Under the pieces are notes generated by a model. That model worked only from the letters and a program-made list of their open reading frames with translations. It searched no databases and had not been told where the DNA came from. 64,000 nucleotides of DNA from Macrobrachium rosenbergii (Eukaryota > Arthropoda > Malacostraca > Decapoda > Palaemonidae), in NCBI RefSeq assembly GCF_040412425.1, contig NC_089744.1, positions 22,133,501 to 22,197,500 of the forward strand, in the 5' to 3' direction. A program made the translations under genes and the position numbers. Of this stretch, positions 40,538 to 53,769 are shown piece after piece; positions within the stretch are counted from its first letter, which is position 1, and every line of letters begins with the position of its first letter.

Positions 40538-40922
40538 ATGTGTTAAGAGTGAGAGAGTATAACCTGCAGAATCGTCCCCGAAACCTTAGCTAAGAGTAGA
40601 GCAGTTGTCAAATCCGGTCGACCGGTATCCGATACATCACTTCCCCTCCTTTCTAGAGATGAGCACATTAACCTGCGCTGTTCAGCGTTGCGCAAAAGGC
40701 ATTAAGTCCCTGTAGAGCTTCTCTGCTCCTTTAAAAATATGTTGTTGTGTCACTTAGTCATGCACAACTCCGTCTTCAAAGACTGCGACTCCTTGGGATT
40801 AGACGGAGTGCTTGTGCTGAGTTGGTAAGCTGTTACTGGTTGCTAGTTCTCTTAATGTAGAACGAATATTCTAAGAGTATATTGGGTCATTTATTGGTCA
40901 TTTGTCGTTGGTTGCGTTGTAG
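40538..40922. other. Intronic, nothing recognised
   Basis: No gene supported. Confidence 0.45.
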
Positions 40923-41208
40923 TTTTATTCCTCACACCGTTGTACTGTGGAACTCTTCCTGAGGATGTCGTGAAATTGGAACGTGAAAGGTTCAAGCGAA
41001 GATGCAATTTATTACTACCCTAAAATAATTCTCTCTTTTTTTTTTATTTATTTGCAGTATTGTCTGTTTTTATTATTTTGTTAATATATTTTTTTCTATT
41101 TTAATAACTGATCTCTTCTTTCTGTATTTCCCATTATCTTCTGTTACTTGCTTGTAATGAACACCGTATTCACTGGGAGCTTGAATTTCAAGTCAGTGGC
41201 CCCTGTGG
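40923..41208 (+). mobile_element. Non-LTR retrotransposon 3' end
   Basis: Starts with a reverse transcriptase C-terminus: FIPHTVVLWN, then after a frameshift LPEDVVKLERERFKRRCN and a stop at about 41022. The LWNxLP signature is typical of non-LTR retrotransposon RT ends. The 3'UTR continues to AATGAACACCGTATTC, GAGCTTGAATTTCAAGTCAG and GGCCCCTGTGG, then breaks off without a triplet tail. Confidence 0.75.
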
Positions 41209-41855
41209 AAAATTGCGCGAGTTTACTGCTGCTAGCTTGTCTGGTCACAGTTTTACTTTCATTTTTCTGAATTATAGAACGAACCGATCTTTTAATATAT
41301 TGATCCTTTTTCCTTGGCTGGGTTGCAGTTTTAGAAAGCTGTGTAAATTTCCTCTCATTCTGCACCACTCTCCAAGTTTCCTTCGAGGAATCGGCAGTTT
41401 AAAGCATTCTTGGTTCGATGATTGTTAATTCCACGTTCCGTGTAAGCTTCTGCATTCGCTCTTTGCTTTCGTGATTCCATATAATCTTTCACTTTTCTTC
41501 AGTCAGGTCGTGCTAGGTAAAAGCGTCTTGTGTTGTTGGTATTAGTCATATAAGACGGAAAATACTTAACGTTGGTTTCAACATTGAGGTTGTCACGCAT
41601 AATAAAGCAGGATGTGATTGAAATGGCTGTGCATCAGTGGCGTGCTGGTTCGATCAATAGTTGTGAATCGACATTGTGCTGTAACACAAGACTCCTCCTC
41701 AAATCACAATAGTAAATTAAGGGTTTAGCTATAGATTTAGCTTCTTTTTAGATTGTCATCGAGTTGTGTAGAATTTTCTTTTACTAGTGATAAATATGAG
41801 AGTAAGAAACATGCAGAAGATTGAAATTGCACAGAATTGTGAATAAACTCGCCTC

Positions 41856-41857
<2 letters not shown>
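41209..41857. other. Intronic, nothing recognised
   Basis: A 71-codon frame (41213-41428) begins at the broken end of the retrotransposon. No domain recognised. Confidence 0.4.
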
Positions 41858-41921
<64 letters not shown>

Positions 41922-42020
41922 CAATGTTAACTTTTATAACTCTCTCTCTCTCTCTCTCTCCCCATTAATCTAGAATGTAGTATATTGCATAAAAATATGT
42001 ATTAAAAAAGTTAACATTGT

Positions 42021-42097
<77 letters not shown>

Positions 42098-42102
42098 TAA
42101 TC

Positions 42103-42142
<40 letters not shown>

Positions 42143-42344
42143 ATAAAGTCCGACCGCTGGTCCCTGCATGTCCGCACTGCATCACGAAGCAAGAGGGCGA
42201 TTTTCTCCGCTTTTGACGTCATTGTATGGGGGGATGGCAACAGCCCTCACCCCTTGGTCCCCCCCTCACCCCTCATCCCCCGGATTTTGGTCTTCCTCCT
42301 TTGCTTTGTAACTTATTTCTCTTAATTCGCTTCTGTCGTTCCCC

Positions 42345-42435
<91 letters not shown>

Positions 42436-42475
42436 GTCCAACACTTCGCTCTCCCTCCCCTTCTCTCGTTTCCGT

Positions 42476-42535
<60 letters not shown>

Positions 42536-42597
42536 GTTGACCACTCTCTGTTTCTCTGTCAACTGATGATAAACCTAAGATTAATCCTATGGGATTT

Positions 42598-42663
<66 letters not shown>

Positions 42664-42701
42664 TGATCATAAATTTAAGATTAATCCTAGGGGATTTAGC
42701 T

Positions 42702-42754
<53 letters not shown>

Positions 42755-43230
42755 AATCATAAATTTGCAAAAAATTAATCGCAGGGGATTTGGTTCTTTC
42801 TCAATTAGGGCCTTCTAATTCTTTCTAGTTTTAGGAGGCTTAGGGAAAGGAATTCTCTTGGCCGTCGTAATTTGTCTGCCTTATTGGAGAGGATCTAATA
42901 TCGCTCTAATAAGGGTTCTAATATCGTTTTAATAAGGGTTTTTAGGAACGCTTTAATTAGGTACACGCCACCGTCATAAACTGATATTCTTCTTTGCATG
43001 GAGTTTTGGGGGCGGTATCCTGAAGTATTATGGGTATTGCTCAGGTATGTATTAATAGTCAGTGATTGGAAGTATTCTCTTTAATTATCTCAGAATCTTT
43101 TGGTAATGGTAAGGCAGTTTTAGCTCTGTCTATTATCTTAGTTTTATTATCAGGCTTACATAAGCTTTGTATTTTATACCTAGTATACTTGTGTGTTTTA
43201 TACCTACCGCAATCAGTACTCGATCAGTTC

Positions 43231-43287
<57 letters not shown>

Positions 43288-43374
43288 GAGACTTGGCCTT
43301 GACCCCATCAGCTTCTTGTTATTTCTTTCTTGACCATATCTTTTATTGTGATAGCGTGTTCACCAAGAATGGTG

Positions 43375-43445
<71 letters not shown>

Positions 43446-43500
43446 TCCATTGTCCACCACTTCACTGCCACTCCCTCCCCCACTCTCGTTTCCGTTGTTC

Positions 43501-43560
<60 letters not shown>

Positions 43561-43627
43561 TCTGTTGTCCACCCTCTCTTTCTCGGTCAACTAATCATAA
43601 ATTTAAGGTTAATCCTAGGGATTTAGC

Positions 43628-43698
<71 letters not shown>

Positions 43699-43700
43699 TT
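41858..43700. repeat. Large (AG)n/(CT)n cluster with repeated spacers
   Basis: (AG)n at about 41858-41917 and 42105-42136; (CT)n at about 41941-41960, 42024-42096, 42349-42432, 42478-42532, 42600-42660, 42705-42751, 43233-43285, 43378-43442, 43503-43557 and 43630-43696. Spacers recur: CATAAATTTAAG(A/G)TTAATC with GGGGATTTAGC appears at about 42570, 42668, 42764 and 43600. CTCTCGTTTCCGTT also recurs. The long Leu-Ser frames are read-through. Confidence 0.92.
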
Positions 43701-43975
43701 ATAATGAAGCGAAACAATTTCAGGGTTGTCACAGTCCTTAAAAAATATCCACGAGATTTGCATACATGCACGCGTGCAAAATGACATCTCCGAACTTACA
43801 TGCATGCAGTAGGTAAATGCCAGCAGTGCTGGTTAATTTCCTGATCATATTAAGGACTGGGAAGGTAAGGGTGTGACTGGATTTAGCGGCATTGTTGGGG
43901 AATATCAGCAAATCGAAAATGAAGTGGCTTCCACTACTAGTAAACGGCTCGTATTGGGGAAACGTCAGGCAAAGA

Positions 43976-44425
43976 TGTTTCTAGGATGTTAGTGAAGACA
44001 TTAGTCTTCGAAGTAATTCTTCTGTTTTGTAGTTTCAGTAGAAAATACAGAGCCCTTTTTCAAGATATTAGTGGAAACTTATTGTCTTCTAGTAGTCATT
44101 CTTTTGTAGTCTTGTCCACTGAATAATATAATATTCTTGTGCAGGAATCCTTTTTCAAGATGTTAGTGGAAACGTATTGTCTTCTAGTAGTCATTCTTTT
44201 GTTTTCAAGTCTTGTCCGTTGAATAATATAATTTCCCTCGACAGGAGTCCTTTTCATGATATTAGTGGAAACGCATTGTCTTCTAGTAGTTGAATAATAT
44301 AATATTCTTCTGCAGGAGTCCTTTTTCATGATATTAGTGAAAACATAATAGTCTTCGAGTTGTCATTCTTTTGTTTGCTAGTCCTGTCGCGTGGAAAATA
44401 TAGTTTTCCTCTACAGGAGTCCTAC
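43976..44425 (+). repeat. Tandem repeat of about 100-120 bp, four copies
   Basis: Shared modules are GTCTTCTAGTAGTCATTCTT, TTGAATAATATAAT, CAGGAGTCCTTTTTCA and GATATTAGTGGAAAC. The minus-strand frame (44096-44329) is read-through. Confidence 0.85.
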
Positions 44426-44744
44426 GGTGATGAACATCCTTGTTTGGGCTGCGGAGATGAGATTCTGGCAGTTGGTCAGTGCAGAATCCTTCGACTTCAT
44501 GCTGCCACTCCTCTGTCCACCCCCCCCCTCCCCATCCATCCTCCCCCCCCCCCCATCCATCCTCCCCCTCCCCATCTAGGGAAATAAGCGCGCTCGGCTT
44601 TAAAGAGGGTAGAAGAATTAGTTGAGTTCAGGTGTTTTTGAAGTAATTGTTAGTTTTCAAGATAATTTTGCGTGTGTCAGTGTTACGGTAATTGGTGCCG
44701 TATGTGTGAAGGCATCTTGCACATTTTGTTTTTATTAAGATTCT
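44426..44744. other. Intronic, C-rich pyrimidine stretch
   Basis: Imperfect CCCCATCCATCC repeats at about 44519-44578. No gene supported. Confidence 0.5.
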
Positions 44745-45120
44745 TGTTGCGTATTCATAGAGTGAGCGACAAACTAGAAATTGAAAATTGACGTTAAATA
44801 GATAAGTTATGATTTTACTTTTTTTTATTGAGTGTGGAAATAATAGGAAAGTTATGATTTTACTTCTTATTGAGTGTGGAAATGACAGGAGAACTAATAG
44901 GAAAAATACAAGTGATAGAACAAAGTACTTATACAATTATTAGTACTAAGTATTGGAAATTGACATTGAATAGATAATTATGATTCATCCTGTAGGGAGT
45001 ATAGAAATGACAGGAGAAATGGTAAACTGTTCTAATAAGTGTTATTACTAGATACTGGAAATTGACATTGAATAGATAGATAAGTTACGATTTCACCCTT
45101 TAGGGAATGCAGAAATTGTT
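44745..45120 (+). repeat. Irregular tandem repeat of about 60-110 bp
   Basis: Repeated ATTGACATTGAATAGATAA, AGTTATGATTTTACTT, TATTGAGTGTGGAAAT and GACAGGAGAA modules. Confidence 0.7.
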
Positions 45121-45486
45121 GAAATAATTGAGCGTGTATAACAGCTACTGTGATACGCTTTATTTAATACGCCACAATCACATTCACCACATCGAAACTA
45201 CATTCGTAGGAAGTACCATAGGACCACCGCTCCCCCGCTCCGAAATATTTTTGCGGGCCAAGAATCGTATGTCGATCGGATTTGGTAGAGCAAAGCTGCT
45301 TTGGAAATATCGGAGGATTTAGGGTGGGGAGCGAAACTCCCTACACGTACCAGATATATTTTTGTTCGAGGGGTCGTGAGCTGTTTTCGTATGTGCGATT
45401 GCTGTGGCGGATTTAATTCCAGGACGACAGTCTTTTTCTTTTTATTTTTCCAACTTTTTTCTTCTATTTTTACCCAGAGGCTTGAG

Positions 45487-45488
<2 letters not shown>
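45121..45488. other. Intronic, nothing recognised
   Basis: No gene supported. Confidence 0.45.
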
Positions 45489-45527
<39 letters not shown>

Positions 45528-45596
45528 CGTTTATAGAAGACGCCCTTGGTACATTCAGCATCTGGCTTGTGCAGAAGTCTTTTCCGTATTCATATT

Positions 45597-45665
<69 letters not shown>

Positions 45666-45921
45666 CAGCGTGTGGCATGTGTGAAGTCTTTTCTGTATTC
45701 ATATGGTAATGTGGATTGTTGTGTGTGGATGCGGTTCGTTCATTTCTTTTGCGTATGACTTGACTTTATTTTTGGCTTGTTGGTTTGTCCACAATGAATA
45801 CGGCTTATGAACTGTTCAAGTTTCTTGGATAAGTTGATTGAAAATAGCTTCTCATAGCCCGTTTTTTACTGCCGTGTATAACTTTCTAGTGAATTAAGTA
45901 TGCGGGAAGCCGAATGTGTTT

Positions 45922-45985
<64 letters not shown>

Positions 45986-46012
45986 GAATGTAGAAGAACA
46001 GATATACACATG

Positions 46013-46091
<79 letters not shown>

Positions 46092-46128
46092 GAATGTAGC
46101 AGAACAGGTATAGGCTACACATGATGGC

Positions 46129-46207
<79 letters not shown>

Positions 46208-46265
46208 AACCTGGAATAGAATGAAAATGATAATGAATGCTAGTACTGATATACACATAATGGTC

Positions 46266-46334
<69 letters not shown>

Positions 46335-46400
46335 GAATAGATGAAGGGAAGAGAGAAACAAAGGAGAGAGAGAGAGAGCATTGATATACATATGATGGTC
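45489..46400 (+). repeat. (CT)n cluster with two spacer families
   Basis: First pair: (CT)n at about 45489-45525 and 45598-45662, with spacers sharing CATTCAGCRTSTGGC and GTATTCATAT. Second group: (CT)n at about 45929-45982, 46019-46091, 46131-46207 and 46268-46334, with spacers sharing TAGAATGTAG, AGAACAG, ATACACATGAT and GTCAT. About 240 bp of unrecognised sequence lies between. Confidence 0.9.
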
Positions 46401-46504
46401 ATTTCATCTGTTTTCAAGAACCCAGACTTCCATTAGTATGCAGAAAGGCCGCTCGATTCGCGTCATAAGCAACGACCATCATCATGAGCGTGCCCTCTCG
46501 CTTT

Positions 46505-47110
46505 GTGTCCCTTTCATGAGTAAATGGCCTAGTAGGGTCTCCCTTCCCTAGTGGTAAGTTACTTGCATGAGGAATGGCCTATTGTCTCCCTTCCCTAGTA
46601 GTATGAGTAGTATTTTGCTTTCATGTGGAATGCCCTAGTATCTGCCTTTCATAGTAGTATGAGTAGTGTGTTGCTTTCATGAGGAATGCCCTAGTGTCTT
46701 CCTTCCCTAGTAGTATGAGTAGTATGTTGCTTTCGTGAGGAATGCCCTAGTGTCTTCCTTCCCTAGTAGTACGAGTAGTATGTTGCTTTCATGAGGAATT
46801 CCCTAGTGTCTTCCTTCCCTAGTAGTATGAGAAGTTTGTTGCTTTCGTGAGGAATTCCCTAGTGTCTCCCTTCCATAGTAGTATGAGTAGTATGTTGCTT
46901 TCGTGAGGAATGCCCTAGTCTCCCCCTTGCGTAGTAGTATGAGTAGTATGTTGCTTTCATGAGGAATTCCCTAGTATTCCCTTCCCTAGTAGTGTGAGTA
47001 GTATGTTGCTTTCGTGAGGAATGCCCTATCTCCCCCTTCCATAGTAGTATGAGTAGTATGTTGCTTTCATGACGAATGCCCTAGTCTCTCCCTTCCACGA
47101 AGTAACTGCC
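46505..47110 (+). repeat. Tandem array, unit about 62 bp, about ten copies
   Basis: Units share TTCCCTAGTAGTATGAGTAG, TATGTTGCTTTCATGAGGAA and TGCCCTAGTGTCTTCC. Confidence 0.93.
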
Positions 47111-47413
47111 CTAGTAGATCCTTACGTTGAGTGATGCCCGGCCTTTTGTTTTTTAGTCCCTCCCACTGGGCATGTTAGGCATCATAAGGGTCTAGCTTGG
47201 ATTGGGAGGAAGAGGGAAGCTGGCGCCAGCGAGAGAAGCCTTTTTAGATTGGGTGCTTGTGTTTTTTAGTAATGGGTAATTTTATCATGGAATGAGAAGT
47301 TTGTCGCGACATTTTTAAAGGGTGGTTGTTGAAGGCGTTTTATTTTGCGTCAACATCTCCAGGAACCTGAAGACGTAGTTGGTATATATATATATATATG
47401 TATATATATACTT

Positions 47414-47486
<73 letters not shown>

Positions 47487-47524
47487 TATGTATGTGTATA
47501 TATATGTATATATATAAATGTATG

Positions 47525-47617
<93 letters not shown>

Positions 47618-47640
47618 TTGTGTGTGTGTGTGTACCCAAT
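47111..47640. other. Unrecognised intron, then compound (TA)n(CT)n(TA)n(TG)n
   Basis: The compound microsatellite runs about 47383-47635. The preceding 270 bp hold nothing recognised. Confidence 0.6.
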
Positions 47641-48276
47641 ACCTAAGCATTCACTTTATCTCGTCTTCACGACAGTTTTCTGGTTTTAGATATCGTGCTC
47701 AATTTCATAAGGGTTATAATTAATTATAACAGTCCATTATGTCATTTATTTTGAGTCTTGCATGATGCTCGGTGTACCTTGTCCTTGATGACACGAAGTC
47801 ATTGAAGAATGACGTATGATTGAAGAAGCCGGCAGAAGCCAGCGTGGAACACGAGGTTGCCTAAGGATTTTGTCCTCTGGGAGACGAAAACGAGACTCAT
47901 GTCGGTACTCTGCAAAACCCGGAAGGCCTTTCTTCGCCTTTCCGCGGCCAAGGGTGTCTGTGTTGGGATGTCATTAAGCACTTCTCCGTCGGTATTCGTC
48001 ACGCGCCGAGGAGGTAACGCCGTGTTTTTGCATTTGCATTTAAATGGATCGTTTTTGGCCGCCATCTCTCTCTCTCTCTCGTCTACTGAAACGACAAACC
48101 GTCTCTCAATCCCCCACCCCTCCACCCTCCTCCCTTCTCCCTCCCCCACCCTCCATCTCCCTTCTCCCTCCCCCACCCTCCATCTCCCTTCTCCCCCTCC
48201 CCCAACCCACCCCACCCACCAGACTCGACCCATCGCTGACGGAATGAAAGCGATTCTCAGTGCCTGTGTGTACTGA

Positions 48277-48280
<4 letters not shown>
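47641..48280 (+). promoter_or_regulatory. CpG-richer island with octamer and YY1-like motifs (candidate)
   Basis: Sequence at about 47820-48070 has many CpGs (GCCTTTCCGCGGCCAAGG, TCACGCGCCGAGGAGG) against a CpG-poor intron. It contains the octamer ATTTGCAT at 48032-48039, then GCCGCCATCT (YY1-like) at about 48058, then a C-rich stretch of CTCCCTCCCCCACCCTCCAT repeats. The 139-codon frame across it is Pro/Ser-rich and unrecognised. Regulatory role is inference. Confidence 0.25.
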
Positions 48281-48342
<62 letters not shown>

Positions 48343-48358
48343 TGTAAAATGGCAAAAG

Positions 48359-48430
<72 letters not shown>

Positions 48431-48493
48431 TGTTAAATGGCAGAAAAGTTCTTTCCCTCTCGTTCTCTCTTGTTTGTGTGTTAAATGGCAGAA

Positions 48494-48561
<68 letters not shown>

Positions 48562-48600
48562 TGTGTGTGTGTGCTTGTGCGTAAAATGATTATTAAATCT

Positions 48601-48670
<70 letters not shown>

Positions 48671-48728
48671 AGGTGCCTCACACTGAGGAACCTGGGGCAA
48701 CCCGAACGAACTGTAAGGTCTGTAAAGT

Positions 48729-48790
<62 letters not shown>
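48281..48790 (+). repeat. Higher-order array: (CT)n alternating with GTGTAAAATGGC spacer
   Basis: Five (CT)n tracts (about 48281-48338, 48360-48427, 48498-48560, 48602-48668 and 48730-48787). The first spacers share TTGTGTGTTAAATGGCAGAA followed by AAG. Later spacers diverge. Confidence 0.93.
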
Positions 48791-48791
<1 letters not shown>

Positions 48792-50435
48792 GTATGTCTT
48801 GTGGGTCAGATGGCTATGAAGTCTATAGTAGAGTTAGGAATGTTATCACTTATTCTTTGAATTTATTTTATTTAGGAAATGATAACCTTGGTATAAAAAA
48901 ATTCTCTTGCACAAATTATCACTATTAATTAAATTTCCTCGTTAAAAAAAATGCTTACATTGGAAAAAAATTCTATCATGCTAACGCGAATGTTATTTTG
49001 CATTTCAGGTATGTGAATGTTTTCTCCGCTCCCCCAGCCGGTTTTGATTCGATCTCAAGGTAATGTGTGTTGTTTATCAGTTGAGATTGGAAAGCCGAGA
49101 TTGGAAAGCCTAGATTGGAAAGCCGAGCCTGATACCTTTCAATAACAGTTAGGTCAAAATATGGCCGTGTTGTTATCCCGAGGTCTTGTAAATATTTTTT
49201 GTATGTCCTCTTAGCAAGTTCAAGTGCCAGGTATCAAAATCAAGTTGGTGGCACTTGAACAAGAAAATATTGATCTTTCCATATGCAGTAGGTATAACGC
49301 AACCGACCAGCGTTGTATTTGTTATGTCCATTTCAGTAAGTGTGGTTTCCAGAGTTTTCTTTAAAGTACATAAAATCGGTGCTGTATTTTGCAGTATTAC
49401 TGATCTTATTCTCTTTTAGTTAAAGTAGCGTTGGTGTAGTGTGCAGCTTTTTTTTTTTTTTTTTTGTTATATTACACCTGAATTGGATAGGGGTTGTACT
49501 TTCGTTTTAGTGACTGAAAATAATCATAAGTTTTATGGTTATTATATTAAAAAATATGTCATCTCCGCAGTAATATAACGGCTTGTGATTTTCTTCTCAG
49601 AACTCGATATTCTGTGCTTTTGCAATTATGGAATGTTCACCTTTATGTTATAGAAGGTTAAAGCAAAACGTCAGTTTAGATACATTATATTTTTTCTTCC
49701 GTAGCGAGATTTAAGTTTATCGTCTTCGAGGCGTTTTTGGTGTGAGGGCTCTGAAGAAATATATTAAATGTAATGCAGAGATAAACAGCATTGTGGTGAT
49801 AGTTTAAACTATTAAATGTTTGGTAGTTTCTGAATTTGAAACATTCAGCTTATTATTCATCATCTCTTTCACAGCCTGTATATTTCTGTCGTAATAAAGA
49901 TGGTCCTACGGAATGGACGATTTGTTTAAATTCTATTAGATTTGGTTCATTAAAACATTATTTGTCTGATCGAATTCTAGTCGATTTTTTTTTTTTTGTA
50001 TGGGGTCCCATCAGTATTGAGGCTTTTGTACTTGCAATTAATTCACTAGTTTATTGCTATGATCCATTTCTTGATTTTGGTCTAATAAATGAACATTACT
50101 TCTGATGTATATAAGTGACTGTAGTCCAGAGTATTTTCCCAGTAACTGAACGTAAATGTTACCTTCTCTGTATTGATGTGGAATGTATGAAAGTTTGTGA
50201 CGAAGTCCATTATGGTCAAGTCAGGCCCCAGGTCAAAGTATGCCTTTTGATGAGAGTATGGGTCAAAAAGACCCTTGTTTACGTCCAGAAATTTGTTTAC
50301 TCCCCCTTGTTTTGCGTGTGAGGTCAAGTGGAATTTTAGCCGCGACCTCTTCTCTGCCCCAGAAGAATGTCCTGTGAATTGGAAACCGATGGCCGGTTAT
50401 AGCCTGAGACATTTGGTGTCGTTATGTTGTGTATG

Positions 50436-50436
<1 letters not shown>
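48791..50436. other. Longest low-repeat intron stretch, nothing recognised
   Basis: Holds three direct copies of GAGATTGGAAAGCC-type 15-mers at about 49082-49124, a perfect 10-bp hairpin (TTCAAGTGCC ... GGCACTTGAA) at about 49218-49259, and T-runs. I see no exon with a kinase match. Confidence 0.5.
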
Positions 50437-50521
<85 letters not shown>

Positions 50522-50557
50522 CAGAGTATTTGCTATTACCATAAGTACTCTATGAAG

Positions 50558-50634
<77 letters not shown>

Positions 50635-50658
50635 CAGAGCATTTGCTATTACCTTAAG

Positions 50659-50724
<66 letters not shown>

Positions 50725-50757
50725 CAGAGTTTACGTCGTTACCATAAGTAATCTATG

Positions 50758-50843
<86 letters not shown>
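50437..50843 (+). repeat. Higher-order array: (CT)n alternating with 40-bp spacer
   Basis: Four (CT)n tracts (about 50437-50517, 50559-50632, 50661-50722 and 50760-50843) with spacers sharing CAGAGTATTTGCTATTACCA or CAGAGTTTACG, then TAAGTA and CTATGAAG. Confidence 0.93.
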
Positions 50844-51159
50844 TCCAGATCGTACGTAATTACCATAAGTAATCCCTGAAGATCTGGTGTTCATTTTAAT
50901 CTCATGCTTATGTGAGTAAAATTACGTGGATGGCTTGGTACCTTTCCCTTTCGGGGAATAACAGCACGGACGAAGAGGTCACTGGTATTGACCTGGGTCA
51001 GGTTAGGCCTAAATAAGTTCGTGGAATGTAAGCAAGCCAGATTTTTTTTTTTTTGCTTGTATTCGGCCAGTTTCGAGGTTGTGGGAACGCAGAATGATAA
51101 TAATAATAATAATAACTAACAATAACAACAATAACAATAATAAAAATAATAAAAATAAC

Positions 51160-51209
<50 letters not shown>

Positions 51210-51231
51210 TAAAACTAATAAAACTAATAAA

Positions 51232-51265
<34 letters not shown>

Positions 51266-51514
51266 TAATAATAATAAAATAATAATAATGGTGAAGAAAG
51301 CCAAACTGGTGTCAGATTTAAAACTATGTTAAAGATATATAGGCTATACAAAGCGAGAGCTTTCTAGAACCTGCTCGTTTCTCGAAAGCTTTCGTTTTGC
51401 ATATATTTTTAATATACAGTATATTTACAATGACACCATCGTGGATTTCTTCGCCATCACATTGACGCATGCGATTGTAAGATTGTATTTTATAAATAAT
51501 AATAATAGTAATAA
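50844..51514. other. Intronic, (AAT)n/(AAC)n tract
   Basis: Interrupted AAT/AAC/AAA triplets at about 51094-51290. No gene. Confidence 0.6.
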
Positions 51515-51836
51515 TGATAACGATGTTGGTTTCTGGCTATTCGCCTAATAAAATATAATAATAACGATGGTGGTTTCTGGCAATTCGCTTAATAAAATAA
51601 TAATAATAACGATGGTAGTTTATGGCAATTCGCGTAATAAAATAATAATAACAATAATAACGATGGTGGTTTATGGCAATTCGCTTAGTAAAATAATAAC
51701 AATAATAACGCTGGTGGTTTCTGGCAGTTAGCTTAATAAAATAATAATATGATAACAATAATAACGATGGTGGTTTCTGGCAGTTCGCTTAATAAACTAA
51801 TAAGAATAATAACGTTAGTGGTTTCGGACAGTTCGC

Positions 51837-51886
<50 letters not shown>

Positions 51887-51963
51887 GATGTTGGTTTCTG
51901 GCTATTCACATAAAATAATATAATAATAATAACGTTGGTGGTTTCTGGCAATTCGCTTCATAA

Positions 51964-52005
<42 letters not shown>

Positions 52006-52025
52006 CAACGAATGTGGTTTCTGGC
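51515..52025 (+). repeat. Tandem array alternating (AAT)n with a 35-bp unit
   Basis: About nine copies of AACGATGGTGGTTTCTGGCA followed by ATTCGCTTAATAAA, each followed by a variable AAT or AAC run. Confidence 0.92.
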
Positions 52026-52840
<815 letters not shown>

Positions 52841-53153
52841 TTAAATCTTACTTGATCTTAGAGTATAGTCAGTCTCGAACATAGCTGAGGTAAGAGATAA
52901 CGACAGTCTTGAATATCAATGGGACCGTGCATGCCTTACTTTATATGTGGCTTGAACAATGCTATTGAGGATGACTGTCAAGTTTGTTGTTTAGAATCCT
53001 AAATGTAACTCCTCTCGGATTAGTGAGCTTTTAGTCTTTTCAATCTTTTAACTTGGCAACACAATTTCTCGCATCGTACGCTTCGGGTTTTAGTAGCTAA
53101 TGGTCTCTCAAAGGATACAGTCTGCTTTTTCAAGCGTAGTATTAACAAGAGTT
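52841..53153. other. Intronic, nothing recognised
   Basis: No gene supported. Confidence 0.45.
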
Positions 53154-53316
53154 TAATAAAAATCCACAGTTATATAGTAAATATATTACTATGTAAAATA
53201 TGACATTTTAACGTTAGCACTGATGAGGAACACCGTTCAAGTGTTCGAAAGTCTTTGGTTTATTTTACATATTTTACATAGTAATATATTTACTATATAA
53301 TTGTGGATTTTTATTA
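53154..53316 (+). mobile_element. Inverted-repeat element with hammerhead-like core
   Basis: Arms 53154-53200 and 53270-53316 (47 nt each) are almost perfectly complementary. The enclosed sequence carries CTGATGA at 53220-53226, a helix GAACAC/GTGTTC (53228-53233 with 53241-53246) and GAAA at 53247-53250, the CUGANGA - helix II - GAAA layout of hammerhead ribozymes. The strand that should hold the cleavage site (GACA before helix I) does not meet the UH consensus, so activity is doubtful. Hammerheads are known in Penelope-like elements and retrozymes. Confidence 0.5.
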
Positions 53317-53384
53317 CACATTGTTTTTCACGAAATTGTGAATCTATTAGCAATAACAAGAGTGATATTAATAGAAATCTGATC

Positions 53385-53700
53385 CCGTATAGGGGGGTAG
53401 TGCCGGTAGTGCACCTCGTGCGGTGCACTGTAGGCATTATTACTTAAGGTTCTTTGCAGCGTGCCTTCGGCCCCCTAGCTGCAACCCCTTTCGTTCCTTA
53501 CACTGTACCTCCTTTCATATTCTCTTTCTTCCATCTGACATTCCACCCTCTCCCAACAACTGATTCATAGTGCAACTGCTTTGAGGTTTTCCTCTTGTGA
53601 CACCTTTCAGACCTTTCTGCTGTCAATTTCCGTTTCACCGCAGAACGACCTCATAGGTTCCAGTGCTTGGCCTTTGGCCTAAATTCTATATTCAGTTCAA
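53385..53700 (+). mobile_element. SINE-2 copy, full length, with a likely target-site duplication
   Basis: Starts TCCCGTATAGGGGGGTAGTG and ends ATATTCAGTTCAA. Flanks TTAATAGAAATCTGA (left) and TTAATTGAAATCCGA (right) look like an aged duplication. Both 5' hairpins are present. Confidence 0.9.
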
Positions 53701-53769
53701 TTTAATTGAAATCCGAAAATAAATCTGCAAAGTTCTATACTTATTTTCTGACGGTTCTGTCTTGGCAGA

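Noticed and set aside
47857..48276. 139-codon Pro/Ser-rich protein
   Set aside because: The second half is CCCTCC-type low-complexity read-through; no domain, no splice support.
49000..49080. Possible kinase exon after TTTGCATTTCAG
   Set aside because: An acceptor-like site is present, but the following sequence does not translate to GGFAKC or any kinase segment.
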